Counted from the stretch's first letter, positions 52,346 to 62,252 are shown. The stretch: 64,000 nt of DNA from Neobacillus endophyticus (GCF_013248975.1 NZ_JABRWH010000001.1:2748001-2812000), one strand, 5' to 3'. Translations and numbers: made by a program. Notes: a model not told the origin generated them from the letters alone.

Positions 52346-52373
52346 ACTGATAAGATAGTATAACTTTCCTATC

Positions 52374-52498
52374 AGGCATAAGTGTACGAAGGAATGCTTC
52401 GTGAGTATTAGATTCGGAGTCGAAAAGCTGTGCTTTTCGGCGAACTACGCCTCTGTTTTCGCCTTAACGAGCTCGCCAGTCGGCGAATTTTCTTTATG
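52374..52498. repeat. Dispersed repeat, copy B (long form)
   Basis: Starts AGGCATAAGTG and ends CTCGCCAGTCGGCGAATTTTCTTTA, like copy A at 42443. Between them is an extra segment holding GAAGGAATGCTTC and GAAAAGCTGTGCTTTTC mini-hairpins. Immediately before it, TTCCTATCAGGCATA is shared with the hairpin at 28151. No ORF is seen. Confidence 0.75.
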
Positions 52499-52502
52499 AT
52501 TA

Positions 52503-52606
52503 GCGCTGTTAAACTTGGTTGTTGATTTCCGCTTCAGGCACGAGCGGTTCGCGGGCGTGCCTCCCGCTCCAATCAACAGCGTGAATATATCAACAATGTT
52601 CTTTAA
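52503..52606. repeat. About 100-bp inverted-repeat element (MITE-like)
   Basis: Its ends are imperfect inverted repeats: GTTAAACTTGGTTGTTGAT (52508 on) against ATATCAACAATGTTCTTTAAC (to 52606, first 20 of these 21 bases quoted loosely); inside, GCGCTGTT pairs with AACAGCG, and GTTGATT with AATCAAC. The core (TTTCCGCTTCAGGCACGAGC, CCCGCTCCAATCAACAGCG) is the type of GC-rich repeat that I recall as common in Bacillaceae genomes, here in a short form. It fills the fabF-yjaZ gap with copy B. Confidence 0.65.
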
Positions 52607-52708
52607 CATAGCCTTATGATTAAAGGACTTAACCATTTAGCTTATGAACCTAAAACAAAAAGTTTCATAAAATGTAAAAAGGCAATTTAGGTTAAATGGG
52701 GTGCAAAT

Positions 52709-53482
52709 ATGGGAATTATCCGAACGGATAAATGGCTGCGAGATGACTTTGACCGTCCCATCAAAATTTGTGAAAAACTGAAAACCTATTTTAAAGGGCA
52801 AACTGCAACAGAAATCTACACTCAGCTGCTGAAATTTGGAATGTACCGATCTTCAAAAGCAGCATTGAATAATTTGCACGATATGAAAGATTATAATGCC
52901 TGGGATATAGTTGATAAAATTTTTTACAAATATCAAAAACAATGGTCCGGTCCTGATATACCAATTTTCCTTTTTCCACTGGGGCAGGAGCGCGGCTTTT
53001 TTTTTAGACAGGAAGAAAGGCGGAAAGCAGGGGTTTCTTTTCCAGACAAAATGTTTCTGTTTCTGTCAAATTATTATGACCCCAAGGAGATTGAAGCACT
53101 TTTCGTCCATGAATATCACCATGTATGCAGACTAAGGACGTTGAATAAAAATCTTCAGAAATACACATTGCTTGACTCGATTATTATTGAAGGACTGGCG
53201 GAGTATGCGGTGTTAAAAAATTGTGGAGAAAAGTATTTGGCAAATTGGTGTAATATGTACTCGGAAAGGGAATTAGAGATTTTTTGGGATCGATTTTTAA
53301 AACAACAATTAGATAAGAAGAAACACGACAGGGTCCATGATGAATTATTATACGGCGGAGGAAGAGTTCCACATCTTCTCGGTTATGCGGTGGGATATAA
53401 TATTGTTAGAAAATACTATGAAAGGAATCATTACTCTACTAAATTATCTTTTTCCACATCGGCTTCAGAGTATATAAAATAA
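52709..53482 (+). CDS. yjaZ: DUF2268 putative zinc protease YjaZ
   Basis: A 257-residue soluble protein with a metalloprotease-like motif, HEYHH at 134-138, and EGLAE (Glu161, Glu165) as the likely third ligand, the DUF2268/YjaZ family. No signal peptide. Substrate unknown. It lies between fabF and the app operon as in B. subtilis. The upstream gap is filled by repeats, so its promoter must lie within 52607-52708 (AT-rich, nothing convincing seen). Confidence 0.85.
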   Translation: MGIIRTDKWLRDDFDRPIKICEKLKTYFKGQTATEIYTQLLKFGMYRSSKAALNNLHDMKDYNAWDIVDKIFYKYQKQWSGPDIPIFLFPLGQERGFFFRQEERRKAGVSFPDKMFLFLSNYYDPKEIEALFVHEYHHVCRLRTLNKNLQKYTLLDSIIIEGLAEYAVLKNCGEKYLANWCNMYSERELEIFWDRFLKQQLDKKKHDRVHDELLYGGGRVPHLLGYAVGYNIVRKYYERNHYSTKLSFSTSASEYIK

Positions 53483-53498
53483 AAAATTTATATCTCGC

Positions 53499-53530
53499 AA
53501 AAGGCCATTTTATATGGCTTTTTTGTTTTT
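53499..53530 (+). terminator. yjaZ terminator
   Basis: AAAAGGCCAT and ATGGCTTTTTT form a stem with one bulged G, five-base loop, followed by a long T run. Confidence 0.8.
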
Positions 53531-53566
53531 TTTATTAACTGAATTTACAAAATAGTCAAAATAATA

Positions 53567-53595
53567 TTGTGTTTGAAACAATAATATCATAAAAT
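53567..53595 (+). promoter_or_regulatory. Possible app operon promoter
   Basis: TTGTGT at 53567-53572 and TAAAAT at 53590-53595 with a 17-base spacer. The -35 is only half matching. An inverted repeat, TGTTT-G-AAACA (53570-53580), overlaps it. Confidence 0.35.
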
Positions 53596-53675
53596 CAAAT
53601 GTAAATTAATAGGATAATCTAATATAAATTTCCAAATATTTTTTAGAAATTTAAAAGTATTTAGGGGGTTGAAAT

Positions 53676-54698
53676 TTGAAAGAGCTCTTAAGGATTGAAA
53701 ATCTTTGTACCTCATTTAAAATCCAGGATGATTATTTCGCTGCAGTGGATGGTGTTTCATTATCAGTAAATGAGAATGAAGTGGTAGCCATAGTTGGAGA
53801 GTCTGGGTGTGGAAAGAGTGCGCTGGCACTTTCGATCATGGGGCTCCATCCACAGGAAAGAACAAAGTTAGAAGGCAATATAAATTTTAAAGAAAAGAAT
53901 CTCATTTCCTTATCAACATCTGAATTAAATAAAATACGCGGAAAAGAGATCGGGATGATTTTTCAAGACCCGTTAACAGCTTTAAATCCTTTAATGACAT
54001 GTGGAAAACAAATTGAAGAAAGCTTGGCCTTTCATACAAATCTATCAAGTCAAGAAAAAAAAAAAAGAACCTTAGAGCTTTTGAACAAAGTCAGGATCCT
54101 AAACCCGGAACGTACATATAAACAATATCCCCACGAATTATCCGGCGGAATGCGCCAGCGGATTGTTATTGCCGTTGCCGTTGCTTGTGATCCTTTGCTT
54201 GTCATTGCTGATGAACCAACCACTGCATTAGATGTTACAATTCAAGCTCAAATTATGGATGTATTAAAAGCACTTCAAAAACAAACCAATACAGGAATCA
54301 TTCTTATTACTCATGATCTGGGAGTTGTAGCTGAAATGGCAGATCGAGTTGCGGTCATGTATGCTGGGGAAATTGTTGAATGTGCAAATGTCCATGAATT
54401 ATTCAAAAATCCCCTACACCCTTACACTAGATCACTATTTAATTCCCTTCCAGCATCCTCAGAAGCGAAGGACCGATTACATGTCATTCAAGGAATTGTC
54501 CCTTCGCTGCAGAAACTCCCTAGAAAAGGCTGCCGTTTCAAAGACCGTATACATTGGATTAATGAACATATACATGAAGAAAATCCCGTGCTTCGGGAAG
54601 TTTCAGCAAATCATTTTGTTCGCTGTACATGTTATAAGAATTTTTACTTTCCAGAAACATATATAGGGGATATGTACAATGGAATTTCTAAAAGTTAA
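53676..54698 (+). CDS. appD: Oligopeptide ABC transporter ATPase AppD
   Basis: AppD (340 residues) is one of two ATPases that power the App oligopeptide importer. Walker A is GESGCGKS near 40, the signature LSGGMRQR, Walker B VIADEPTTALD. In the C-terminal extension, which in this transporter subfamily usually has four cysteines for an Fe-S cluster, Cys286 (GCRF) and Cys317 (RCTC) are present but the two middle positions are Ile292 and Ile299. TTG start after AGGGGG. It overlaps appF by 20 bases. Confidence 0.93.
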   Translation: MKELLRIENLCTSFKIQDDYFAAVDGVSLSVNENEVVAIVGESGCGKSALALSIMGLHPQERTKLEGNINFKEKNLISLSTSELNKIRGKEIGMIFQDPLTALNPLMTCGKQIEESLAFHTNLSSQEKKKRTLELLNKVRILNPERTYKQYPHELSGGMRQRIVIAVAVACDPLLVIADEPTTALDVTIQAQIMDVLKALQKQTNTGIILITHDLGVVAEMADRVAVMYAGEIVECANVHELFKNPLHPYTRSLFNSLPASSEAKDRLHVIQGIVPSLQKLPRKGCRFKDRIHWINEHIHEENPVLREVSANHFVRCTCYKNFYFPETYIGDMYNGISKS

Positions 54699-55605
54699 TC
54701 ATCTAAAAATCTATTATCCTATCCGAGGCGGTTTTTTTCAAAGAGTCATTTCTCATGTACAAGCAGTAGATGATATTAGTTTTAAATTGCAACAGGGTGA
54801 AACATACGGACTTGTAGGCGAATCGGGGTGCGGAAAAACAACTACAGGAAGAACAATTATCGGGCTAAATAGAGCTACTTCAGGCCAAATCTTATTCCAG
54901 GGCAATAACATAACGAAGTTAAGCAGAAGAGCCTTTCATAAGTATCGACAGGATATACAAATGATTTTTCAAGATCCATATTCATCTTTAAATCCGAGAA
55001 AGCGTGTAATGGATATTGTTGCAGAACCATTGAGGAATTTTGAGAGACTTTCTCCGACAGAGGAAAAACAAAAGGTGCAGTTTTATATAGAAAAAGTCGG
55101 ATTACACCCTGAGTCGATTTACAAATACCCGCATGAGTTTTCCGGGGGACAGCGCCAGCGAATTGGAATTGCTCGGGCATTGACATTAAAACCAAAGTTG
55201 ATTATTGCCGATGAGCCTGTTTCTGCCCTAGATGTGTCGGTCCAAGCTCAAGTCTTAAACTTTATGAAAGATATTCAGAAAGAGTTCCAATTAACCTATC
55301 TATTTATCAGTCATGACCTAGGAATTATCAAACATATGTGTGACCGAATAGGAATTATGTATCGCGGCCAGTTCGTAGAGGAAGGAACAAGCCGGGATAT
55401 ATATATAAATCCGCAGCATTTATACACCAAAAGACTAATTTCGGCTATACCAGATATTAATCCTGCCAATAGGGAAAAACAAATGAAACTTCGCCAAGAA
55501 ATAAATATAGAATTTAAAAATTCATATGATCAATATTTCAATACTGATGGCAAGGTCTATCAACTTAAACCTATATCTGAAACACATTCAGTCGCACTCC
55601 CATAG
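54679..55605 (+). CDS. appF: Oligopeptide ABC transporter ATPase AppF
   Basis: AppF (308 residues) is the second ATPase of the App importer. Walker A GESGCGKTT, signature FSGGQRQR, Walker B LIIADEPVSALD and the switch histidine in ISHD are intact. The C-terminal part after AIPDINPANREKQ has no cysteines and ends in SETHSVALP. It starts inside appD, so translation is coupled. App lets B. subtilis import peptides, including those that act as signals in competence and sporulation, when Opp is absent. Confidence 0.93.
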   Translation: MEFLKVNHLKIYYPIRGGFFQRVISHVQAVDDISFKLQQGETYGLVGESGCGKTTTGRTIIGLNRATSGQILFQGNNITKLSRRAFHKYRQDIQMIFQDPYSSLNPRKRVMDIVAEPLRNFERLSPTEEKQKVQFYIEKVGLHPESIYKYPHEFSGGQRQRIGIARALTLKPKLIIADEPVSALDVSVQAQVLNFMKDIQKEFQLTYLFISHDLGIIKHMCDRIGIMYRGQFVEEGTSRDIYINPQHLYTKRLISAIPDINPANREKQMKLRQEINIEFKNSYDQYFNTDGKVYQLKPISETHSVALP

Positions 55606-55620
55606 GAGGGGATTATTAAA

Positions 55621-56589
55621 ATGTTAAAATTTATATTTCGTAGAATTTTAGTCATGATCCCTCAGCTGCTGATATTAAGTGTACTTATTTTCTTGTTGGC
55701 AAAAGCGATGCCGGGAGATGCATTAACAGGAAGATTGGCAAGTAATCCAAAAATGGATGCCCAGACGATTCATGAATTGAAAGTGAAGTTGGGGATGTAT
55801 GATCCTTTTTATATACAATACGGAAGATGGATAAAGGGGTTACTTCATGGGGATTTGGGTATGTCCATTATCCACCAAACCCCGGTAACACAATTGATTG
55901 CAGGAAAACTGGGAAACACGATTCTATTGGGCTTTGCCATTTTGGTTTTAAGCTATTTGATCGCGATTCCCTTGGGGATCATAGGCGGCCGATGGACGGA
56001 TACATGGGCTGATAAATTGATTGTTGGTTACAATTATTTAACATATGCTACCCCTTTATTTATTTTTGCGTTACTCATGCTTTTTATTTTTGGATTTGTT
56101 CTCAACTGGTTTCCGACAAGCGGAAGTGTAGACATCCGTGTAGAGGATGGATCGTTGGCATATTACATGAGCAAGTTAAATCATCTCATTTTGCCTGCAT
56201 TTTCGGGTGCCATTGTCAGTACAACCATTACCATTCAATACTTGCGCAATGAAATCATTGATACAAAGATAAAAGACTTTGTAAAAATGGCTCGAGCAAA
56301 AGGTGTCAGCGAATCAAAAGTATATACACGCCACATTTTTAGAAATTCTTTGCTGCCAATAGCTGCTTTTCTTGGATATGATATTGTCTCTTTAATTGGC
56401 GGTTCAGTCTTTTTAGAGTCGATCTATGGATACCCTGGGATTGGGCAGTTATTTGTTACCTCCATTTCACAACGTGATTACAGTGTTGTAACTGCACTCG
56501 TCATGATATCAGGTCTTGCTACATTAATTGGGACGCTGTTATCGGATCTCATTTTAAGTGCGGTTGATCCGCGGATCAGGATTGAGTAA
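55621..56589 (+). CDS. appB: Oligopeptide ABC transporter permease AppB
   Basis: A 322-residue permease of the DppB/OppB type with six transmembrane helices (about 9-29, 100-125, 135-155, 175-195, 245-265, 290-312) and the ATPase-contacting EAA loop near FVKMARAKGVSESKVYTRHI (cited to 20). It forms the channel with AppC. It follows appF after 15 bases with the ribosome site GGAGGGG. Confidence 0.93.
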   Translation: MLKFIFRRILVMIPQLLILSVLIFLLAKAMPGDALTGRLASNPKMDAQTIHELKVKLGMYDPFYIQYGRWIKGLLHGDLGMSIIHQTPVTQLIAGKLGNTILLGFAILVLSYLIAIPLGIIGGRWTDTWADKLIVGYNYLTYATPLFIFALLMLFIFGFVLNWFPTSGSVDIRVEDGSLAYYMSKLNHLILPAFSGAIVSTTITIQYLRNEIIDTKIKDFVKMARAKGVSESKVYTRHIFRNSLLPIAAFLGYDIVSLIGGSVFLESIYGYPGIGQLFVTSISQRDYSVVTALVMISGLATLIGTLLSDLILSAVDPRIRIE

Positions 56590-56600
56590 GGGGGATCGTA

Positions 56601-57509
56601 ATGAAAGCTGAAATCTCTAAACCAAAGCGGCAAAAAATCAAGAAAGCAAAAAAAAATGGGGCGTTCTCCATTTTGTGGCGGGAGATTGTGAAAGATAAAC
56701 TGGCACTAGGATCGTTAATACTACTGGCATTCATTTTAATCATTGTATATGGAACGTCACTCCTGTTAAATCAGGATAAAATTGTAACTGTCGATTTGCT
56801 ATCAATTTATTCACCGCCATCTGCCGAACATTGGCTGGGGACTGATTATGGAGGCAGAGATATTTTCGGCCAGCTCATCATTGGAGCGAAAAATTCATTT
56901 ACGATTGGATTATGTATCACATTGTTAACAGGACTTATCGGTCTTTCCGTCGGATTATGTGCAGGTTACTTTGGCGGACAAGTCGACAATACGATCATGC
57001 GGATCATCGACTTCTTTCTCATACTCCCGACATTAATGCTGGTCATTGTCTTCGTTACCATTGTACCTAAATATAATGTTTATACTTTTATCCTAATTAT
57101 GAGTTTGTTCTTGTGGACTGGGAAAGCAAGGTTAATTCGTTCGAAAACTCTTGCAGAGAGAGAGTTAGATTATGTTAGTGCTTCTAAAACATTGGGAACA
57201 CCTGATTGGAAGATTATGATGAGGGAAGTGCTGCCTAATTTAAGTTCCATAATCATCGTTAATCTGACCCTAAACCTTGCAGGAAATATTGGAATTGAAT
57301 CAGGGTTAACGTATCTCGGATTTGGTCTGCCGGAAAGTACTCCCAGTTTAGGCACTCTCGTAAGTTATGCTACAAATCCGGATGTCCTACAAAACAAATG
57401 GTGGATTTGGTTACCTGCATCATTGCTAATTCTAGTCATGATGTTGTGTATAAATTACATCGGTCAAGCATTAAAACGTGCTTCCGATGCAAGACAAAGA
57501 TTAGGTTAA
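56601..57509 (+). CDS. appC: Oligopeptide ABC transporter permease AppC
   Basis: A 302-residue permease of the DppC/OppC type with six helices. The charged N-terminus is followed by the first helix (about 35-55), the periplasm-facing motif AEHWLGTDYGGRDIFGQLIIG typical of OppC (first 20 residues of it), and the EAA loop ELDYVSASKTLGTPDWKIMM. It is 11 bases from appB and 19 from appA. Confidence 0.93.
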   Translation: MKAEISKPKRQKIKKAKKNGAFSILWREIVKDKLALGSLILLAFILIIVYGTSLLLNQDKIVTVDLLSIYSPPSAEHWLGTDYGGRDIFGQLIIGAKNSFTIGLCITLLTGLIGLSVGLCAGYFGGQVDNTIMRIIDFFLILPTLMLVIVFVTIVPKYNVYTFILIMSLFLWTGKARLIRSKTLAERELDYVSASKTLGTPDWKIMMREVLPNLSSIIIVNLTLNLAGNIGIESGLTYLGFGLPESTPSLGTLVSYATNPDVLQNKWWIWLPASLLILVMMLCINYIGQALKRASDARQRLG

Positions 57510-57528
57510 AAAGGGGGAAAAAGAAAGA

Positions 57529-59319
57529 ATGAAGAAAAAAACAAGTGTAAAGTTTTTCAGTCTCCTTGTTGCCTCTGGGCTGCTGCTATCAGCATGCACC
57601 AATACAACTGGGGGTGATGGGAAAAAGAAGCCAGCTTCAAATGGTAAGACAGAAGTAAATGTAGCAAGTTTTCCAAAAACAGTAAAGAACGATAAACAGC
57701 CGATTAAAGATGGATCTCTTACGTATGCGTTAGTGTCCGATACACCATTTGAAGGCACACTGAATTATGCGTTTTATGATGGAGACCCAGATTCGCAAGT
57801 ATTGGGGTTCTTCGATTTACCGTTATTTTCAACAAATGCTGACTATGAAATAACAAATGATGGTGCGGCAACATATAAATTGTCGAACGACAATAAGACC
57901 ATTACTGTTAAAATAAAAGATAATGTAAACTGGTCTGATGGTAAACCGGTAACCGCACAAGACTATGAGTATTCGTTCTTAGTAATCGGTAATAAGGATT
58001 ACACTGGTGTTCGGTATGGGGATGCGATCATTCAAAGTATTGTCGGGATGAAAGAGTATCACGAAGGAAAAGCTTCTAACATATCTGGTATAAAGATCAT
58101 AGATCAAAAAACACTTTCCATTACCTTTGATAAAGCAAACCCATCTCTATTAACAGGTTTATGGACATATGCTATGCCTAAGCATTACTTGGGAGATATA
58201 CCGATAAAAGATTTGGCGAAATCAGATAAAATTCATAAAACTCCAATTGGCTTTGGACCTTTCAAAATTAAAAAGATAGTCCCAGGTGAATCTGTAGAAT
58301 TTGAACGTAATGATAATTATTTCGCAGGAAAACCAAAATTAAAGAGCATTATATTGAAGGTTGTTAATCCAAAAGTTATCCTGCAAACAATGAAAAAGGG
58401 AGAAGCGGATATTGCAGAATTCCCAACAGATCAATATCCAGCAGCTAAAGGTTCTAAGAATTTTCAATTCATTGGCGAATATGAATTAGCATACAATTAC
58501 ATTGGCTTTAAGCTGGGACATTGGGATGCGAAGAAAGGCATTAATGTCATGGACAATCCTAAATTTCAAGACAAGCGTCTTCGTCAGGCCATGGCTTATG
58601 CAGTCGATAATAAATCTGTCGGTGATAAGATTTACAATGGTTTAAGATTCCCCGCTACAGGCTTAATTCCGCCTTCATTCCCAACGTGGTACAATGAGGA
58701 TGAAAAAGGAATTAGTTTTGACCCAGAAAAAGCAAAAAAATTATTGGATGAAGCAGGCTATAAAGATGTGAACGGCGATGGATTACGCGAAGATCCAAAA
58801 GGGAAAAAATTCCACGTCAATTTCTTGTCAATGAGCGGCGGGGACATAGCAGAACCTCTTGCTAAGTTCTATATGCAATGCTGGAAAAATGTCGGCTTGG
58901 ATGTTTCCCTTGTAGATGGACGCTTAGCAGAATTCAATTCCTTCTACAAAATGGTGGAAAATGATGATCCTAAGGTAGATATTTATCTTGCTGCATGGGC
59001 AACGGGGACAGATGTGGATCCGTATGGACTCTATGGCAGAGATGTACCATTTAACTATACTCACTTTGTCAGCGATAAAAATGATCAATTATTGGCAGAC
59101 GGCCACTCCGAGAAAGCATTTGATCATGCTTATCGCAAGAAAATTTATGATGAATGGCAATCCTATATGAATGATGAGCTTCCAGTGATCCCAACCTTGT
59201 TCCGTTACAAAATTTCTGCTATTAATAATCGTGTAACTGGCTTAAAAGCTAGTTACGGTGAAGATCAATATGGTTGGGCAAATGTTGGCGTATCAAATGA
59301 AAATCCAGATGTAGAGTAA
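57529..59319 (+). CDS. appA: Oligopeptide-binding lipoprotein AppA
   Basis: A 596-residue substrate-binding protein of family 5. The signal peptide ends in lipobox LSAC with Cys23, followed by a polar linker. The binding fold has the family features DNVNWSDGKPVTAQDYEYSF and GPFKIKKIVPGE. It is the receptor for oligopeptides on the membrane surface. In B. subtilis appA lies between appF and appB; here it is the last gene, after appC, and ends in its own terminator. The product is long for the family (usually about 540-560). Confidence 0.92.
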   Translation: MKKKTSVKFFSLLVASGLLLSACTNTTGGDGKKKPASNGKTEVNVASFPKTVKNDKQPIKDGSLTYALVSDTPFEGTLNYAFYDGDPDSQVLGFFDLPLFSTNADYEITNDGAATYKLSNDNKTITVKIKDNVNWSDGKPVTAQDYEYSFLVIGNKDYTGVRYGDAIIQSIVGMKEYHEGKASNISGIKIIDQKTLSITFDKANPSLLTGLWTYAMPKHYLGDIPIKDLAKSDKIHKTPIGFGPFKIKKIVPGESVEFERNDNYFAGKPKLKSIILKVVNPKVILQTMKKGEADIAEFPTDQYPAAKGSKNFQFIGEYELAYNYIGFKLGHWDAKKGINVMDNPKFQDKRLRQAMAYAVDNKSVGDKIYNGLRFPATGLIPPSFPTWYNEDEKGISFDPEKAKKLLDEAGYKDVNGDGLREDPKGKKFHVNFLSMSGGDIAEPLAKFYMQCWKNVGLDVSLVDGRLAEFNSFYKMVENDDPKVDIYLAAWATGTDVDPYGLYGRDVPFNYTHFVSDKNDQLLADGHSEKAFDHAYRKKIYDEWQSYMNDELPVIPTLFRYKISAINNRVTGLKASYGEDQYGWANVGVSNENPDVE

Positions 59320-59332
59320 TCAAAATGAAGAG

Positions 59333-59368
59333 GAGATAATCCCATTCCGGGATTGTCTCTTTTTTTTG
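59333..59368 (+). terminator. app operon terminator
   Basis: GAGATAATCCC (59333-59343) pairs with GGGATTGTCTC (59349-59359), one G-T pair, followed by eight or more Ts. Confidence 0.87.
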
Positions 59369-59498
59369 AAAGGTTGTTAAAGCACTTTGTTTATTTGGAC
59401 AGTCTGTTGAATGGAGCAAAATATATATAAAGGAATAATTTAACTTAGGTCTGCCCATACTGATTGACAAACAGAATGTTGAAGAGAGGGGTTGTACA

Positions 59499-60245
59499 AT
59501 GTTATATCTTCATGATGTTTGGGTAAATTGGTTTGAAGGTGAAGAAAATGGTTATAACGTTTGCCACTTTCATGAATGGCGCAAAGATGACGGTGTGGAG
59601 CTTTTGGACCAAGTACCTCTGATAAAAGTTGAGCCTGTTCTATATAACTATATTGAAAATGATTTATTAGAGTTGCCTCAACAACTTCTGGATGATATTT
59701 ATCAAAAGGCGTACCTAAGAAAGAACCACGAAAGAATTCAGCTGGATTATTGTTTTGTTGTAACAGATGGCACGGGTATATTGGCCGTAGATACGATTGG
59801 TTACAATATACCGATTCGCAAAAGCAGATTAATACCACGGCAGGAACAGCTAGTCTATGAGATGATTAGCACCCATGAACCCCAAAAATATCAATTTTAT
59901 GTTCAGTCAAAAGAGAAAGACTTCCACATCCTGTCACCAGAACCGGAATTAATGACAGGATTAACAAGAAAAGAGCGGCAGTTAAAACAGTTATTATTTA
60001 TGGCACTGGACCAACTATTTTCTTCTAATAATGAGGCAGAGGTGCGCTATTGGTTTACCGAATGGTGCCCTGAAAAATACTCCAGTATTCAAGAACTAAC
60101 CTTTGAAGAAGCATGGCAGCAGCTGTTTGAGGAAGCAAAATATGGATGGTCAAAAAAGCACGAAATTTTCTGTGAGAATATAATAAAAGGACAACCGTTT
60201 TTTGAAAAGCTTTGGGAAATGGAAAATGGTTCAAAAGTAAATTAA
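59499..60245 (+). CDS. yjbA: DUF3603 family protein YjbA
   Basis: A 248-residue soluble acidic protein of the YjbA/DUF3603 family, starting [20 protein letters not shown]. No catalytic motif recognised. It is the gene between the app operon and trpS in B. subtilis as well. The ribosome site GAGAGGGG is good. Convergent with trpS over a shared terminator. Confidence 0.82.
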   Translation: MLYLHDVWVNWFEGEENGYNVCHFHEWRKDDGVELLDQVPLIKVEPVLYNYIENDLLELPQQLLDDIYQKAYLRKNHERIQLDYCFVVTDGTGILAVDTIGYNIPIRKSRLIPRQEQLVYEMISTHEPQKYQFYVQSKEKDFHILSPEPELMTGLTRKERQLKQLLFMALDQLFSSNNEAEVRYWFTEWCPEKYSSIQELTFEEAWQQLFEEAKYGWSKKHEIFCENIIKGQPFFEKLWEMENGSKVN

Positions 60246-60292
60246 AAGCCTGACCCAAAGGGGATGCATTCCCCCACGGGTTCAGGCTTTTT
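60244..60292. terminator. Bidirectional terminator yjbA / trpS
   Basis: AAAGCCTGA with TCAGGCTTT form the base; a second short stem GGGG...CCCC sits in the loop. Overlaps the stop of yjbA and ends just before that of trpS. Confidence 0.82.
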
Positions 60293-60297
60293 ATGAT

Positions 60298-61296
<999 letters not shown>

Positions 61297-61371
61297 CTAA
61301 AAATTAGACCCTGTACACTTATCCGTTGATTTCTAATTCCACCATCAGAAACTGTAACATGGCTAAATATA

Positions 61372-61652
61372 AATAAAAAAACCATTCATCCCACCGAAAA
61401 TAGGGACGAATGGTTTCGCGGTACCACCCTAATTACTCATAAAAGAGTCACCTTAAATCCATGAACGCAAAAAAGCGAACACAGGTCCTTATTAACGCAA
61501 GGATCACGTCACTTCCTACTCAAAGGTTCAGAATGAGGCTCAAAAGTCCATTCCGCATTTTTTCGTGTTTGTTCCCACCAGCCACAAACTCTCTTCTGAA
61601 CGAAAGGAAATACGTACTACTCTTCATCATTGCCTTATGACTATAGAATTAA
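61372..61652 (-). promoter_or_regulatory. Tryptophan T-box riboswitch leader of trpS
   Basis: Read on the minus strand: Stem I with the AGAGAG...GGCTGGTGGG region, the specifier loop GAA-TGG-AC (TGG at 61550-61548, codon for Trp), and the T-box sequence AGGGTGGTACCGCG (61430-61417). The terminator ACCATTCGTCCC / GGGATGAATGGT (61414-61381) with a T run follows. Uncharged tRNA-Trp pairs with specifier and T-box bulge and prevents termination. Confidence 0.93.
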
Positions 61653-61656
61653 TCTT

Positions 61657-61685
61657 ATTATAATGAAGTGCATATTTATTTTCAA
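61657..61685 (-). promoter_or_regulatory. trpS T-box promoter
   Basis: On the minus strand TTGAAA (61685-61680), a 17-base spacer, TATAAT (61662-61657). The -35 overlaps the last bases of the upstream membrane-protein gene. Confidence 0.85.
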
Positions 61686-62053
61686 GTGAGTAAAACATAG
61701 TAAATGAGCAAGGCAATTAACATTAGAGAACCATTAATTAGTCCATGGAACAAAAGGGGTTTATTATTGATTGTTACAAGTTCAGATAATGCCGGCACAT
61801 CACTGAATTTTCTTTTTTCATTACCTCTTGAAAGAGAAGCAGCAAAATTAAGGGACCTAGAAATGACGTCATAAAATCCGGATTGAATGGTATAAACTAA
61901 TAAGGAAAAAAGGAGTAAAACAGCTGAGATATAAAAAGATATATTGATATAGCTTAGCAAAGAAATTTTATGATAAAAAATGAAAGATAACAAAAAAATA
62001 ACAGCTTGTGTAAGCGTTACCAAAAGCATCCTTTTCCTATGCAAAAAGTTCAC
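61682..62053 (-). CDS. DUF3899 family membrane protein
   Basis: A 123-residue membrane protein with three hydrophobic segments (about 9-27, 34-55, 104-122) and a polar middle (SLSRGNEKRKFSDVPALSEL), resembling DUF3899 proteins of Bacillaceae. Function unknown. It lies just upstream of the trpS leader and is divergent from oppA. The ATG at 62053 has a weak purine-rich site (GGGGG 8 bases earlier). Confidence 0.7.
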   Translation of the reverse strand: MNFLHRKRMLLVTLTQAVIFLLSFIFYHKISLLSYINISFYISAVLLLFSLLVYTIQSGFYDVISRSLNFAASLSRGNEKRKFSDVPALSELVTINNKPLLFHGLINGSLMLIALLIYYVLLT

Positions 62054-62252
62054 TTAGAAACCCCCATAACATTGATTTATAAGGCTATTACAGGTGTAAG
62101 TTTAAATTATACCATAGGAATTTGCAACTTTTTCGTAAGATTTGTTAACAACCTGTAAATTAATTATTAAAAAGTGATGTACATTATCTCAAAAATATGT
62201 ATAATAAGAAATGTAGTAATTTTTCAGAATAATAGAAAAGGGAGGTCTATTA

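Noticed and set aside
53541..53555. CodY-like box before appD
   Set aside because: Four mismatches to AATTTTCNGAAAATT in AT-rich sequence are no better than chance.
59440..59838. 132-codon minus-strand frame
   Set aside because: Antisense to yjbA, which has a good ribosome site and family identity.
62009..62022. cre-like sequence TGTAAGCGTTACCA
   Set aside because: It fits the CcpA consensus but lies inside the DUF3899 coding region, over 200 bases from oppA, so a chance match is likely.
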